A stretch of DNA of 64,000 nucleotides, taken from Calothrix sp. PCC 7507. Lineage in GTDB: Bacteria > Cyanobacteriota > Cyanobacteriia > Cyanobacteriales > Nostocaceae. The DNA is taken from the NCBI RefSeq assembly GCF_000316575.1, contig NC_019682.1:620001-684000 (forward strand), in the 5' to 3' direction. Below, piece by piece: positions 32,833-41,830 of the stretch. Below the pieces are notes generated by a model. The model worked only from the letters and a program-made list of their open reading frames with translations, ran no database searches and was not told where the DNA came from. A program made the position numbers and the translations under genes. Position 1 is the stretch's first letter; each line of letters opens with the position of its first letter.

Positions 32833-33645
32833 ATGACTAACATTATTGCCTTATTGATGAAACGCCAACACCAATTTCCCAATCGTATTTGGCTAATTCT
32901 TTTTCTACTGACACTCGGTATTACCAGTAGTTGGCAATGTGCCCAAGCTAGTACTCCCGACAACGCCCCTCCCGAACTCAAAAACCTGTTGACACAGGTT
33001 GATGCAGCTGCTAGCCAGGGTGATGTTAAAAAGGTGATCGAATTCTATAGCCCTAATTTTACTCATGGTGATGGATTAAATCGCCAGACTTTAGAAAAAT
33101 CTTTGACTGACCTTTGGAAGCGATATCCACAATTAAGATACAGTACACAGCTACAGTCTTGGAAGACTGAAGGTAATGCCATTGTCGCCGAAACGGTAAC
33201 TAAGATAACTGGCTTACCTTCTTCTAACAGTAATAATTTGGCTCTCAATGCCACAATTAAATCACGTCAACGGGTTACAGGTGCAAAAATTGTTAGCCAA
33301 GAAATTTTGTCGGAACGCACCTTACTTACCTCTGGGAGTAAGCCACCCCAAGTAGATATTAAATTACCTGAGCAGGTAAAGGTCGGTCAGCCGTATAGTT
33401 TTGATGCGATCGTTCAAGAACCGCTGGGTGATGATTTTCTGCTAGGAACGGCGTTAGAAGAACCCATCCAAGCAGATAAATATCTCAGTCCCACATCTGT
33501 GGATTTGGAATTACTCACGTCTGGCGGACTTTTTAAAGTCGGACGCGCCCCATCTACTCCTGGTAATCAATGGGTTTCTGCAGTGATCCTCCGGGGAAAT
33601 GGGATGACGATGGTGACTCAGCGCTTACAAGTGGTAAATAAGTAA
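32833..33645 (+). CDS. Exported NTF2-like domain protein of unknown function
   Basis: The protein (270 residues, or 262 from the second methionine) has a signal segment (WLILFLLTLGITSSWQCAQAS). Residues about 45-150 look like an NTF2/SnoaL-type fold (LLTQVDAAASQGDVKKVIEFYSPNF, LEKSLTDLWKRYPQLRY). A C-terminal beta domain (about 170-270) follows, with VGQPYSFDAIVQEPLGDDFLLG. It is a conserved type in cyanobacteria as far as I recall, without assigned function. Confidence 0.6.
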   Translation: MTNIIALLMKRQHQFPNRIWLILFLLTLGITSSWQCAQASTPDNAPPELKNLLTQVDAAASQGDVKKVIEFYSPNFTHGDGLNRQTLEKSLTDLWKRYPQLRYSTQLQSWKTEGNAIVAETVTKITGLPSSNSNNLALNATIKSRQRVTGAKIVSQEILSERTLLTSGSKPPQVDIKLPEQVKVGQPYSFDAIVQEPLGDDFLLGTALEEPIQADKYLSPTSVDLELLTSGGLFKVGRAPSTPGNQWVSAVILRGNGMTMVTQRLQVVNK

Positions 33646-33671
33646 GGGATTGGGTTTCGACTACGCTCAAC

Positions 33672-33775
33672 CTAGTACAGTGCGGCGGAAATAAGCAGCC
33701 CATTCTCAATCGCTAAAAAGCTTACTCCATATTACTTTTGATTTTTGACTTTTGACTTCCGCCTTGCGGTACTAG
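33672..33775 (-). mobile_element. MITE type A, copy 1
   Basis: The 104-bp element is bounded by CTAGTACAGTGCGGCGGAA and the imperfect inverse CTTCCGCCTTGCGGTACTAG. Read in reverse it is nearly identical to the copy at 36357-36474, differing mainly by having three rather than five GTCAAAA-type heptamers. No ORF. Its insertion, together with the next element, split a dispersed repeat. Confidence 0.85.
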
Positions 33776-33930
33776 GGTGTTGACTTTGTACGAAATTAGC
33801 TAAAAAATATCATGCAATTTTTGTGTTTACCGTAGGGGCATCGGCACTGCCGTGCCCTGATGATAACGTTAACTACGAATATTATTTTGTATGATGCATT
33901 TTGGGCTGAAAACCCTCAGAGTCAACAGCC
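33775..33930 (+). mobile_element. MITE sharing termini with the frameshift IS at 41751
   Basis: The 156-bp element begins GGGTGTTGACTTTG and ends CAGAGTCAACAGCC, flanked by TA on both sides. The complete IS at 41751-43425 has the same ends and the same TA flanks, so this is a non-autonomous relative. Its interior carries a GGGGCATCGGCACTGCCGTGCCC-like palindrome. Together with MITE A it sits between two 11-bp copies of TACGCTCAACC (33662-33672, 33931-33941). Confidence 0.75.
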
Positions 33931-34084
33931 TACGCTCAACCGAACAGGACTGGGGACTGGGGAGGTAAGGGAGACGAAGGAGACAGGAGACAAATTATAC
34001 ATTTTTTTGCCAGATTAAACACAAGGCAGGTCTATTATTTCCAAATTGTTGGACAATTGACACTGGACTCTTGACTTTTGACTC

Positions 34085-34861
34085 ATGACTTCCTTACAAA
34101 ATCAAATCGTTTTAATCACTGGTGCAAGTAGTGGTATTGGTACTGCTTGTGCCAAAATTTTTGCTAGCGCTGGTGCTAAACTGATTTTGGCGGCGCGACG
34201 ACTAGAACGATTGCAGGAAATCGCAGATGCACTCAGTAAAGACTTGGCAACTGAAACTTATTTGTTACAGTTAGATGTGCGCGATCGCTCTGCTGTTGAA
34301 TCTGCTATCTCTACCCTACCCCCCTCTTGGTCTGACATCGACATCCTCATCAACAACGCTGGACTGAGTCGCGGTTTAGATAAGTTGCACGCAGGCGACT
34401 TTCAAAACTGGGAAGAAATGATTGATACCAATGTTAAAGGCTTGCTTTATGTCACCCGCTATGTTGTTCCGGGAATGGTCAGCCGTGGTCGCGGCCATGT
34501 GGTAAATCTGGGTTCTACCGCTGGACATCAAACTTATCCTGGTGGTAATGTCTACTGTGCGACTAAAGCTGCTGTCAAAGCGCTTTCTGAAGGTTTAAAA
34601 CAAGACCTATTGGGTACTCCTATACGTGTGACTTCTGTTGATCCGGGGATGGTGGAAACGGAATTTAGCGAAGTCAGATTTCATGGCGATCGCGATCGCG
34701 CCAAACAGGTCTACCAAGGAGTTAAGCCCCTTACCCCAGAAGATGTTGCTGATGTGATCTTTTTTTGTACCACGCGATCGCCTCATGTCAACATTAACGA
34801 AGTGATTCTCATGCCCGTTGACCAAGCTAGCGCCACGTTAGTTCATCGGCGAGAAAATTAA
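34085..34861 (+). CDS. SDR oxidoreductase (YdfG-like)
   Basis: The 258-residue classical SDR has the cofactor motif TGASSGIG at 12-19 with AARRLERL, which favours NADP. The NNAG motif follows, and the catalytic Ser-Tyr-Lys is in NLGSTAGHQTYPGGNVYCATKAA. Its overall pattern resembles the YdfG group that oxidises serine and 3-hydroxy acids. Heptamers GACTCTT/GACTTTT run up to the start codon in place of a ribosome site. The DUF1295 gene follows 33 bp downstream. Confidence 0.88.
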   Translation: MTSLQNQIVLITGASSGIGTACAKIFASAGAKLILAARRLERLQEIADALSKDLATETYLLQLDVRDRSAVESAISTLPPSWSDIDILINNAGLSRGLDKLHAGDFQNWEEMIDTNVKGLLYVTRYVVPGMVSRGRGHVVNLGSTAGHQTYPGGNVYCATKAAVKALSEGLKQDLLGTPIRVTSVDPGMVETEFSEVRFHGDRDRAKQVYQGVKPLTPEDVADVIFFCTTRSPHVNINEVILMPVDQASATLVHRREN

Positions 34862-34893
34862 CCAATCTGGAAAAAGATGAAGTCGGTAAACTT

Positions 34894-35550
34894 ATGCAGA
34901 ATACTGCTAACGTCGAAAAACCCGGGGTGACAGCACTCACAGCCATTAACACAGCCAAAGTTCTCACAATTGGCCTTTTAGTGGTTTTTGCTGTGATCTT
35001 CGGCATCCAAGACTTACGACAAGTAATCTATTTGTGTCTTCACATCGGTTATTGTCTCTGGTGGCTACTAGAACAGTGGTTCTATCCCCAGCGACGACAG
35101 TTATTTAATGAACCTATGGGGGTTAGTGGGTTCATATTTGTGCTGTTGTTTGTCGGTATTTTTTACACTCTACCAGGATACTTGGCATTTACAAATCCCG
35201 TCCCTCTATCCATGACGGAGGCGGCGATCGCACTACCACTATATACTTTTGGTACATTGATTAATGCCACCGCAGATGTCCAAAAACTTACTGCCAAGCA
35301 GTATGGTGCAGGACTAGTTAGTGATGGTATCTGGCGCTTCTCCCGCAATATTAATTACTTCGGCGATTTGCTAAGGTATCTAAGTTTTAGTGTAGTGGCT
35401 GGTTCACCTTGGGCTTATTTAGTGCCAGTAGCAGTCTTATTTGCCTCACTCCAACGGATGTCCCAAAAAGACCAGTCAATGTCTTCCAAGTATCCAGATT
35501 ATACTGAGTACCAAAAATCTACCAGCCGCTTGATTCCTTTTATTTGGTAG
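34894..35550 (+). CDS. DUF1295 / isoprenylcysteine-methyltransferase-like membrane protein
   Basis: The 218-residue protein has about five hydrophobic segments (AKVLTIGLLVVFAVIFGI; VSGFIFVLLFVGIFYTLPG; EAAIALPLYTFGTLI; AYLVPVAVLFASL). A C-terminal motif LVSDGIWRFSRNINYFGDLLRY plus KYPDYTEYQKSTSRLIP is typical of DUF1295/ICMT-type enzymes, where it binds SAM or NADPH. It is probably co-transcribed with the SDR gene. A perfect terminator follows at 35608-35635. The substrate is unknown. Confidence 0.75.
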   Translation: MQNTANVEKPGVTALTAINTAKVLTIGLLVVFAVIFGIQDLRQVIYLCLHIGYCLWWLLEQWFYPQRRQLFNEPMGVSGFIFVLLFVGIFYTLPGYLAFTNPVPLSMTEAAIALPLYTFGTLINATADVQKLTAKQYGAGLVSDGIWRFSRNINYFGDLLRYLSFSVVAGSPWAYLVPVAVLFASLQRMSQKDQSMSSKYPDYTEYQKSTSRLIPFIW

Positions 35551-35607
35551 TTATTATCATTACCTGAATTGTACTTAATTAGCCATTCCCACTGTGATAT
35601 GGAACAC

Positions 35608-35635
35608 TTGCAGGCAAAGCACGCCTGCAATTTTT
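35608..35635 (+). terminator. Rho-independent terminator after the SDR-DUF1295 pair
   Basis: TTGCAGGC (35608-35615) pairs with GCCTGCAA (35623-35630), followed by TTTTT. The rest of the 327-bp gap to the VOC gene shows a HIP1-like CGATCG site and short repeats only. Confidence 0.85.
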
Positions 35636-35877
35636 ATGAAATGTTGACAACTCATAATCATTTCGACTATGATTAGCTTAGTAAATTAAATTCATCATCC
35701 CAAAAATAGAAAGCCTGGTTATTGGTGCGATCGCAAGACAGGCTAAAAGTTATTGGTGTCTTACCAGTTTTATAAAGAAGAATTCAGAACTCAGCAGCCA
35801 GAAGGCGGAAGCCTAATGTTAATTATGGAAATTCCCCTATTGCCTATTTTATTTTTTCACACCACAAGGAGCGAAAT

Positions 35878-36273
35878 ATGAACTTGATTCGCTTTGAACA
35901 TATCAACCTTTCTTGCAACGATATAGATGCAAGCAAAAAGTTTTACCAAACTCTTTTTCCTGATTGGTACGTGCGTGCTGAAGGTGAATTTAATGGTAGT
36001 CGCTGGATACATTTTGGGAATAACCAATTTTATCTAGCTTTGAATGACCACACTGGTCAAAAGCGAGTACATCAAGCCTACGAAAATATCGGTATTAATC
36101 ACGTTGGTTTTGTGATTAAAGATGGGAAAGCCATACAAAAATTGCTGGATGCTGGAGGCATAGGATATTACATAATGACAGCGCCAGAAACCCAGCACAG
36201 AATTTATGTCAATGACCCAGATAATAACGAAATTGAGTTAGTTGAATATAATCCAGAGTATGCACTCAAATAA
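35878..36273 (+). CDS. VOC-superfamily (glyoxalase/dioxygenase-like) protein
   Basis: The 131-residue protein has the paired beta-alpha-beta-beta-beta modules of the VOC fold. Possible metal ligands are a histidine in FEHINLSC, a histidine in INHVGFVI and a glutamate in NEIELVEY. The terminal motif YVNDPDNNEIELVEY is characteristic. The ribosome site AAGGAGCG is strong. Substrate unknown; family members include glyoxalase I and extradiol dioxygenases. Confidence 0.85.
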   Translation: MNLIRFEHINLSCNDIDASKKFYQTLFPDWYVRAEGEFNGSRWIHFGNNQFYLALNDHTGQKRVHQAYENIGINHVGFVIKDGKAIQKLLDAGGIGYYIMTAPETQHRIYVNDPDNNEIELVEYNPEYALK

Positions 36274-36356
36274 TTAAGTAGATCGACCAGGAGACTTTAC
36301 ACGGACACAGAAATAGCATGAACCAAAAACCGGGAAATTCCATCAAAGTCAACAGC

Positions 36357-36474
36357 CTAGTACCGCAAGGCGGAAGTCAAAAGTCAAAAGTCAAAAGTCA
36401 AAAGTCAAAAGTAATATGGAGTAAGCTTTTTAGCGATTGAGAATGGTCTGCTTATTTCCGCCGCACTGTACTAG
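36357..36474 (+). mobile_element. MITE type A, copy 2
   Basis: The 118-bp element is bounded by CTAGTACCGCAAGGCGGAAG and CCGCCGCACTGTACTAG. It contains five GTCAAAA heptamers, then ATATGGAGTAAGC. It is nearly identical to copy 1 apart from two extra heptamers. The CAAAGTCAACAGCC terminus of the other MITE/IS family abuts its left end at 36343-36356, as at copy 1. Confidence 0.85.
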
Positions 36475-36593
36475 TGGTTTGTCAATTTTGTTTTGAGGGG
36501 TTTTTGGTAGTGCGGGCCGAAAAGCCCGCGTGAGCGAGACGCTCACACTACAGTCCCTCATTTCAACCCTGACAGACTACTAGTACAAGAAGG
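36471..36593. mobile_element. MITE type C between two type A copies
   Basis: The inverted ends are CTAGTGGTTTGTCA and TGACAGACTACTAG. The inside has a GCGGGC...GCCCGC stem and a GTGAGCG...CGCTCAC stem. It shares its terminal CTAG with the type A copies on both sides, giving an end-to-end chain. Confidence 0.6.
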
Positions 36594-36734
36594 CTGAAGT
36601 ATGAAGTATCTACCCCTGCGGGGAAGCAAGCTACGCGAAGCGTCTCCGAAGAAGAAGTATGAAAGTAAGAAGTATATACTGTAGGCTTTTTGTGGTTTTA
36701 GAATGGTAGCTTGATTTACGCCGTGGCGTACTAG
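36590..36734 (+). mobile_element. MITE type A, diverged copy 3 with nested repeat
   Basis: It has the same CTAGTAC...GTACTAG ends and internal order (TTTTAGAATGGTAGCTTGATT) as the other type A copies, but is diverged. It carries an inserted GC-rich repeat (36610-36650; core GGGGAAGCAAGCTACGCGAA). Confidence 0.6.
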
Positions 36735-36783
36735 GCATAGCCCTACCTATTATGTATTTCAATATTCAAGTATGAATCCCATA

Positions 36784-36905
36784 TATAGGACTCCTATTTG
36801 ATTTCTGAAAAAACTCAGTACATCTCTGCCTCACTTCTTACCCATTGCCTATTGCCTATTGCCTGACTACGCAAATACGTTCAATAATCAAATCGGATTC
36901 CTATA
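36784..36905. mobile_element. MITE type D
   Basis: Its ends are TATAGGACTCCTATTTGATT and the inverse AATCAAATCGGATTCCTATA. Related ends occur at 41655/43529, and single ends occur at about 30523-30552 and 48645-48666. The interior holds CTATTGC-type short repeats. Confidence 0.65.
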
Positions 36906-36917
36906 CAATGCGGGTTA

Positions 36918-37565
36918 CTAACTATGAATTCTTGGCTCTGGATGCAAATTTGCTAGCAGTTCACTTTCGACTATTGCTAATTCATCAAGCCGTTGCATGA
37001 CAAGATCACGGTCAAAATAAGTATCAGCCAAAACCCAATAAGTACCGAAATGTCGGGCTTCCGATGCCATTAAACCACGATAAAATTTTGCTAATTCTGG
37101 TTCAGGACAATGTATTGCCAATAGCCCCAGTCTTTCATGACTACGAGCCTCAATTAAACCGGTGACGAGTAAAGAATCCAGAAATTTTTCGGGTTCTTTA
37201 GACCGAACTTGAGCTTTTAAACCAGCTCCATAGGGAGGCGGTGGTAGGGGAGCAAGGGCGATATGTCGGCGTTCTAGCCACTGGTTGACTAGCTCAAAGT
37301 GTTCTAGTTCTTCACGGGCGATCGCTGTTAATTCCCTAACCATTTTGGTATTAGAAGGGTAGCGAAACATAAAATTCAATGCCACGCCAGCTGCTTTGCG
37401 TTCGCAGTGGGAATGATCGAGTAAAATCATGTCTAAGTTAGCGATCACCTGTTCCACCCAGGCATTGCTTGTGGGTTGTTTGAGGGCGTTGATAGTTGGT
37501 AAGGCAGAAGTAAGCACAGCGTGACAGAACTCCGGATTTGGCAATTTTGCTGAGTATCCCAGCAC
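36918..37565 (-). CDS. miaE: tRNA-(ms2io6A)-hydroxylase
   Basis: MiaE is a non-haem diiron monooxygenase that hydroxylates the isopentenyl group of ms2i6A37 in tRNA. The 215-residue all-helical protein has iron-ligand motifs: CERKAAGVAL, REELEHFELV, EARSHERLGLL and ASEARHFG. The start is a GTG (VLGYSAKLP); no ATG lies in a better position. It has no close operon partners; a MITE lies immediately downstream. Confidence 0.93.
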   Translation of the reverse strand: MLGYSAKLPNPEFCHAVLTSALPTINALKQPTSNAWVEQVIANLDMILLDHSHCERKAAGVALNFMFRYPSNTKMVRELTAIAREELEHFELVNQWLERRHIALAPLPPPPYGAGLKAQVRSKEPEKFLDSLLVTGLIEARSHERLGLLAIHCPEPELAKFYRGLMASEARHFGTYWVLADTYFDRDLVMQRLDELAIVESELLANLHPEPRIHS

Positions 37566-37737
37566 ATTGATTTTAATACTGGATTGGGCGATCGCGCATG
37601 AGATTGTTGCGGCTAGATCATATCTTGAAAACTTCCTCTATTAGCAACAGGAGTAGACTGAGGCTGTGCGAATCAGATTTGATATTCATCATAATTTTGC
37701 TTTTGAGTGTGTGATTTTGGTAGTTGACAACTACTGT

Positions 37738-39096
37738 TTATGAAACTTGCAATAATTCAGTATATTTTCGCTTCAGCAAAGCCCGGAATTCAGGCATAGT
37801 CATGGATAAAGCACCACCAGGATCATTTTTATTTCCAGGTTTTCCACCTTCATCACAGCATTCATCATGCCCTTTGACATCATCAAAGGAAAATATGTCA
37901 GGTGCTTGTGACTTGAGCCATAACAGTAGTTTAATTAGTGATTCTTCCTGAGCCAGGGTGTACTTGTGATACCATCCTTCCCGTCGAGAACCATTGCGTT
38001 CGACATAGCGCATTTCTGATTCATCGAAATATTCACTGGGAAATTTATGAAACCAAGCTTTAAACTTGCGCTGGCCATTAACTGTCTCAGGTTCACAACG
38101 TCCAGCTGCAACTATCTCAATCCCAACGCTGTATTTGTGGTGAAAGGTTCCACTGTGAGATCCGCCTTTATTTAACGGAAAGGCTTGGTAAATGACACCA
38201 TCACGACCCATCATTAGACATGGGAAACCCAGTTCACCAAGATATTTTAAAGTACCGATTGGATTATCACGTCCTGCCGTGAAGTGAACTACCGCACCGC
38301 GTGGATATCCCTGTTCATAAGTCCACTTTGTGGAGATATCAAACGGGTGTTGTGCAAATGGTATCCACAGTTTTTTAGCTCCTGGCTCACCTTCAGGTTT
38401 TGGTAAAGGTTTTAGTGTTTGTAGTGCTTTCCAGACATCAATATCAGCAATACCATCGGCTGTCATACTAAACTGCTTTTCAACTGCAATGACTGCTTGT
38501 TTAGTCATAGAGCCAAAAATACCATCAACTTTCAGTCCAGCGTCTAGATGTTCGTTAAGTTCCCGTTGCAAAAGCTTAACAGCTTCACCTCTATCTCCTT
38601 GCTTGAGTTCTTGATACTGGGTTTGACGTGCTTGTTCAAGAAGTTCCTGGGCTTCATTGTATAGCTTTTGCATGATGTACTCATGGTAGACCAACCCTCC
38701 ATGTTGAGTCTTCCATGTGTTTGTATAGCCAGGAGGGCACCAAATGGGGCAGATGAAGGCCAGAAAATCTGCGGCGCTGCTTACATGATCACGCCATCCT
38801 TTGTAGGGCGATCGCTCAAGAAAATTCCAATAGCCACGCACCGCATCTACTGAATTCGCAAACTTACAAAAATTATCTCCACCGGTAGGCTCACTGGTTG
38901 TCTGATAGTAGACAGACTTAGCAATGCCGTTCATTTCTTCACGCCATTTCAGCCCGTGGTAATTATGATGTAGTTTTGCTAAATTAGTACTCCCTCGTCC
39001 ACTTTCCAGAATTGCTTGCGCGAGACAGACTGTTGCCAATTGTGGAAATTCAATATCTGTTTGTGCTACAGCTTCAATAAATTCTTGCCAACTCAT
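37738..39096 (-). CDS. Three-domain cell-wall lysin: glucosaminidase, PG-binding, amidase
   Basis: From MSWQEFIEAVAQ the protein has 452 residues. Residues 1-150 are a glucosaminidase domain (AQAILESGRGSTNLA with catalytic glutamate, HHNYHGLKW). Residues about 155-230 are a peptidoglycan-binding-1 module (LKQGDRGEAVKLLQRELNEH, VDGIFGSMTKQAV). Residues about 250-440 are an Amidase_2 (PGRP-like) domain with zinc ligands in AVVHFTAGRD and GHDECC...NKNDPGG. There is no signal peptide or membrane segment, which is unusual for a housekeeping hydrolase and typical of phage-type endolysins. No holin or phage gene is adjacent. An upstream 12-residue extension is possible. Confidence 0.85.
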   Translation of the reverse strand: MSWQEFIEAVAQTDIEFPQLATVCLAQAILESGRGSTNLAKLHHNYHGLKWREEMNGIAKSVYYQTTSEPTGGDNFCKFANSVDAVRGYWNFLERSPYKGWRDHVSSAADFLAFICPIWCPPGYTNTWKTQHGGLVYHEYIMQKLYNEAQELLEQARQTQYQELKQGDRGEAVKLLQRELNEHLDAGLKVDGIFGSMTKQAVIAVEKQFSMTADGIADIDVWKALQTLKPLPKPEGEPGAKKLWIPFAQHPFDISTKWTYEQGYPRGAVVHFTAGRDNPIGTLKYLGELGFPCLMMGRDGVIYQAFPLNKGGSHSGTFHHKYSVGIEIVAAGRCEPETVNGQRKFKAWFHKFPSEYFDESEMRYVERNGSRREGWYHKYTLAQEESLIKLLLWLKSQAPDIFSFDDVKGHDECCDEGGKPGNKNDPGGALSMTMPEFRALLKRKYTELLQVS

Positions 39097-39247
39097 AAAA
39101 TTTTCTTTGGTAAAGATAACCTTGATTTTCATTAGAGGTATTAACCAAAAATTTTGATTAATACCTTAAAAAAATATACAAGAGTGCGTCACTGAGATAA
39201 ACCTGGAAATACCAAGAATTTATGCGTACTGATACACCCTGCTAACT

Positions 39248-39667
39248 TTATCTGATTGGACTAAATACCACTGTTCCACCCTGATGACCAGTTCTTCTAA
39301 AGTTACCGATAAAAGTCCAGTTAATATATCCACCATCACCGCGATTGGTGAATGTACCACTGCTAAAAGTCCAAACACCAAATGGAATACCGTCACAGGT
39401 GGCTCTTCTAAAATCATCACCTACTAGTCCATGACTATATGATTGGTTCAAGTTAAAAACCATTACATTCCGACGTCCTCCTGCTTGCTGGTAAGCTCCT
39501 CTCGCTATATTTTGTACACAAGTTGACCGATCCGCCAAGGCAGGTCGAGAAAAAATAGCAGAACTAGTTACCAATAATGTTGCACCAGTTATAGCAAGTG
39601 ATAAGTTTTTTATCATTGCTTTTTTAATGGATGATTTGTTTGTGGCAACAGTATTTTGATCTGTCAT
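39248..39667 (-). CDS. Small secreted protein of unknown function
   Basis: The 139-residue protein has a strong ribosome site (AGGAG) and a long basic N-region before the hydrophobic LSLAITGATLLVTSSAIFS and a probable cleavage site after RPALA. The mature part of about 90 residues has two cysteines (STCVQNIARG, RRATCDGIPFG), perhaps disulfide-linked, and a glycine/aromatic-rich beta tail (TNRGDGGYINWTFIGNF). I do not recognise it. It lies between the lysin gene and the IS1380-type element, and could be an exported effector or wall protein. Confidence 0.6.
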   Translation of the reverse strand: MTDQNTVATNKSSIKKAMIKNLSLAITGATLLVTSSAIFSRPALADRSTCVQNIARGAYQQAGGRRNVMVFNLNQSYSHGLVGDDFRRATCDGIPFGVWTFSSGTFTNRGDGGYINWTFIGNFRRTGHQGGTVVFSPIR

Positions 39668-39768
39668 AATTAACTCCTGAATTTGTGATTTTTTTCAACC
39701 TTAATACACGAGTTCAACTTATGAATAAGAATCTTTTTCTAGATTGTGTGATTCTCTGTTGAACAGAA

Positions 39769-41610
39769 CCCGGATTTCTCACAAGCCGAAAAAAATAGGG
39801 GTCGAAAACTGCCAAAATATCTATTGCACATGAATTCCAGCAGTTTTAAGCATGACCCCCAATAAAACAGGTTGTATACCGGAACAGTTCCAATTTGAAT
39901 CAGTAAAGTCATGTCCAGTCGTAGTTAATTTCAACGGTGAGACTGTAACATCAGATGCCGGAGTAACTTTAATTGCGGAGCTAGACCGAAAAAGGGAGAT
40001 AACATCACGGCTAGCAGGATGTTTTAAAGATTACCGAGAACAAAATCGAATTGAACATTCGGTCAGTAGTTTAATTGCACAGAGAGTATATGGTTTAGTA
40101 ATGGGTTATGAAGACATCAATGACCATGAAACTTTACGTCATGATGTGATGTTTGCGCTCTCCGTTGGAAAATCCATTACTTCGGGACAAGAACCAGTTA
40201 AAATGGCCGGAAAAAGTACCTTAAATCGTCTTGAACACTGTCCAGAAGATGTTTCAAATAGAGCCGAGAGTCGATATCATCGAATTGAGCATGATGCAGA
40301 AGCAATAGAAAAACTGCTGGTTGAAATATTTTTAGAATCCTTTCAGAAACCACCACGACAAATAGTTTTAGACTTGGATGTTACTGATGACTTAGTACAC
40401 GGTAATCAAGAAAAATCTTTCTTTAACCCTTACTATAAAGGGTATTGCTATGCTCCCCTATATATTTTCTGTGGGAAACATTTATTAGCCTCAAAACTAC
40501 GTGCTTCAAATGTAGATCCGGCAGAAGAGGCATTGCCAGAATTACAACGAGTAATTAAACTAATACGTGAACGTTGGAGTAATGTGAAAATTCTTGTGCG
40601 TGGAGATAGTGCATATTCGAGAGAAGATATTATGAGTTGGTGCGAATCTCAAATCGGAGTAGATTATGTGTTTGGATTGGCACAAAACAGTCGGCTAATT
40701 CAACTGTCTCAATCAACTAAATACCGAGCTTTTCTGGAATACTCGCAAAAAATTGAAACCGTAGTAGAGTTTTTTGAAACCTTATTTACTCCGTCAGATG
40801 ACTTAAAAAAACAAGCAACAGCATTGGTTGATAGCTCAGTTTGGTATTGTTCTCTCGATTATAAAACTTTCTTAAGTTGGAGCCGTAATCGCCGCGTTGT
40901 CTCAAAAATTGAATATAGCAATGAAGGAGTAAATACTCGCTTTGTCGTGACTTCACTCCCTAGTAAAAAAGTACCGCCAGGACGGCTTTATACTCAAAAA
41001 TATTGTCCACGAGGCAATATAGAGAATTGTTTCAAGGAACAAAAATTAGAATTAAAAAGTGACAGAACTAGTACTCATACATTTGCTGGTAATCAATTAC
41101 GTCTGTGGTTTACTTCCATAGCTTATATTTTGATGAATGCCCTCCGAGAGAAATGTTTGGCAAAAACCGAACTCCAAAATGCTCAAGTTGGAACTATCCG
41201 TACAAAGTTATTGAAATTAGGAGCAATTATTACTGTTAGTCGCCGACGGGTTTTGATTGCAATTAGTAATGCTTACCCCTACAAAGAGATTTTCGCAACA
41301 GCTTATAATTATTTATCTCGGCTAAAATGCCCTGGTTAATTTTCTCTTAGTTGGAATTATAATTTTATAATTATTAGCTTAAAATTTGGGTTGTTTTACT
41401 GGATTCAACCCTAGTTTTACTATGTTTATTGTTATGTTTAAAGAGTTATTGCCTCAGTATTTAAGATTTATATTGTATGCATTTATTCTTATAGGTTAAG
41501 TCTTAATACTGCTGTATCCTGTTTTAGAATCCAATTTGATGATGTATCAATTAAATTATCCTAAATTTTGCTAATGCCAATGATTTTTTCTAACTTGTGA
41601 GAAATCCGGG
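39769..41610 (+). mobile_element. IS1380-family insertion sequence
   Basis: The inverted ends CCCGGATTTCTCACAAG (39769-39785) and CTTGTGAGAAATCCGGG (41594-41610) match perfectly over 17 bp and enclose one transposase ORF. No clear target duplication was found next to the ends, so the element may be old or one flank rearranged. After the transposase stop, about 250 bp to the right end carries no gene. Confidence 0.9.
39852..41339 (+). CDS. IS1380-family transposase
   Basis: The 495-residue DDE transposase appears intact. Visible family motifs are VVNFNGETVTSDAG near the N-terminus, LDLDVTDDLVHGNQ with the first aspartate, VRGDSAYSRED with the second, and the C-terminal RGNIENCFKEQK with the glutamate. 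The C-terminal LWFTSIAYILMNALRE segment is also typical. Its length equals the family norm, so the element may still be active. Confidence 0.93.
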   Translation: MTPNKTGCIPEQFQFESVKSCPVVVNFNGETVTSDAGVTLIAELDRKREITSRLAGCFKDYREQNRIEHSVSSLIAQRVYGLVMGYEDINDHETLRHDVMFALSVGKSITSGQEPVKMAGKSTLNRLEHCPEDVSNRAESRYHRIEHDAEAIEKLLVEIFLESFQKPPRQIVLDLDVTDDLVHGNQEKSFFNPYYKGYCYAPLYIFCGKHLLASKLRASNVDPAEEALPELQRVIKLIRERWSNVKILVRGDSAYSREDIMSWCESQIGVDYVFGLAQNSRLIQLSQSTKYRAFLEYSQKIETVVEFFETLFTPSDDLKKQATALVDSSVWYCSLDYKTFLSWSRNRRVVSKIEYSNEGVNTRFVVTSLPSKKVPPGRLYTQKYCPRGNIENCFKEQKLELKSDRTSTHTFAGNQLRLWFTSIAYILMNALREKCLAKTELQNAQVGTIRTKLLKLGAIITVSRRRVLIAISNAYPYKEIFATAYNYLSRLKCPG

Positions 41611-41830
41611 TATAAGTATTTACCCAAAGCAAGTGATGTCTATGACAAGACACTTATAGGATTAGTATTTGATTTCTGAAATACACGTAGGGTGGCTTAC
41701 ATCTTGCACCAGTTGCAATAATCCATTTTTTGTAGGGTGGGCAGTGCCTAGGGTGTTGACTTTGTTGGTTTTTAGGCGAAATTATTTCATACAATAATAA
41801 TGTCGTTGATATCTAGCAGAGTCAAAACCA

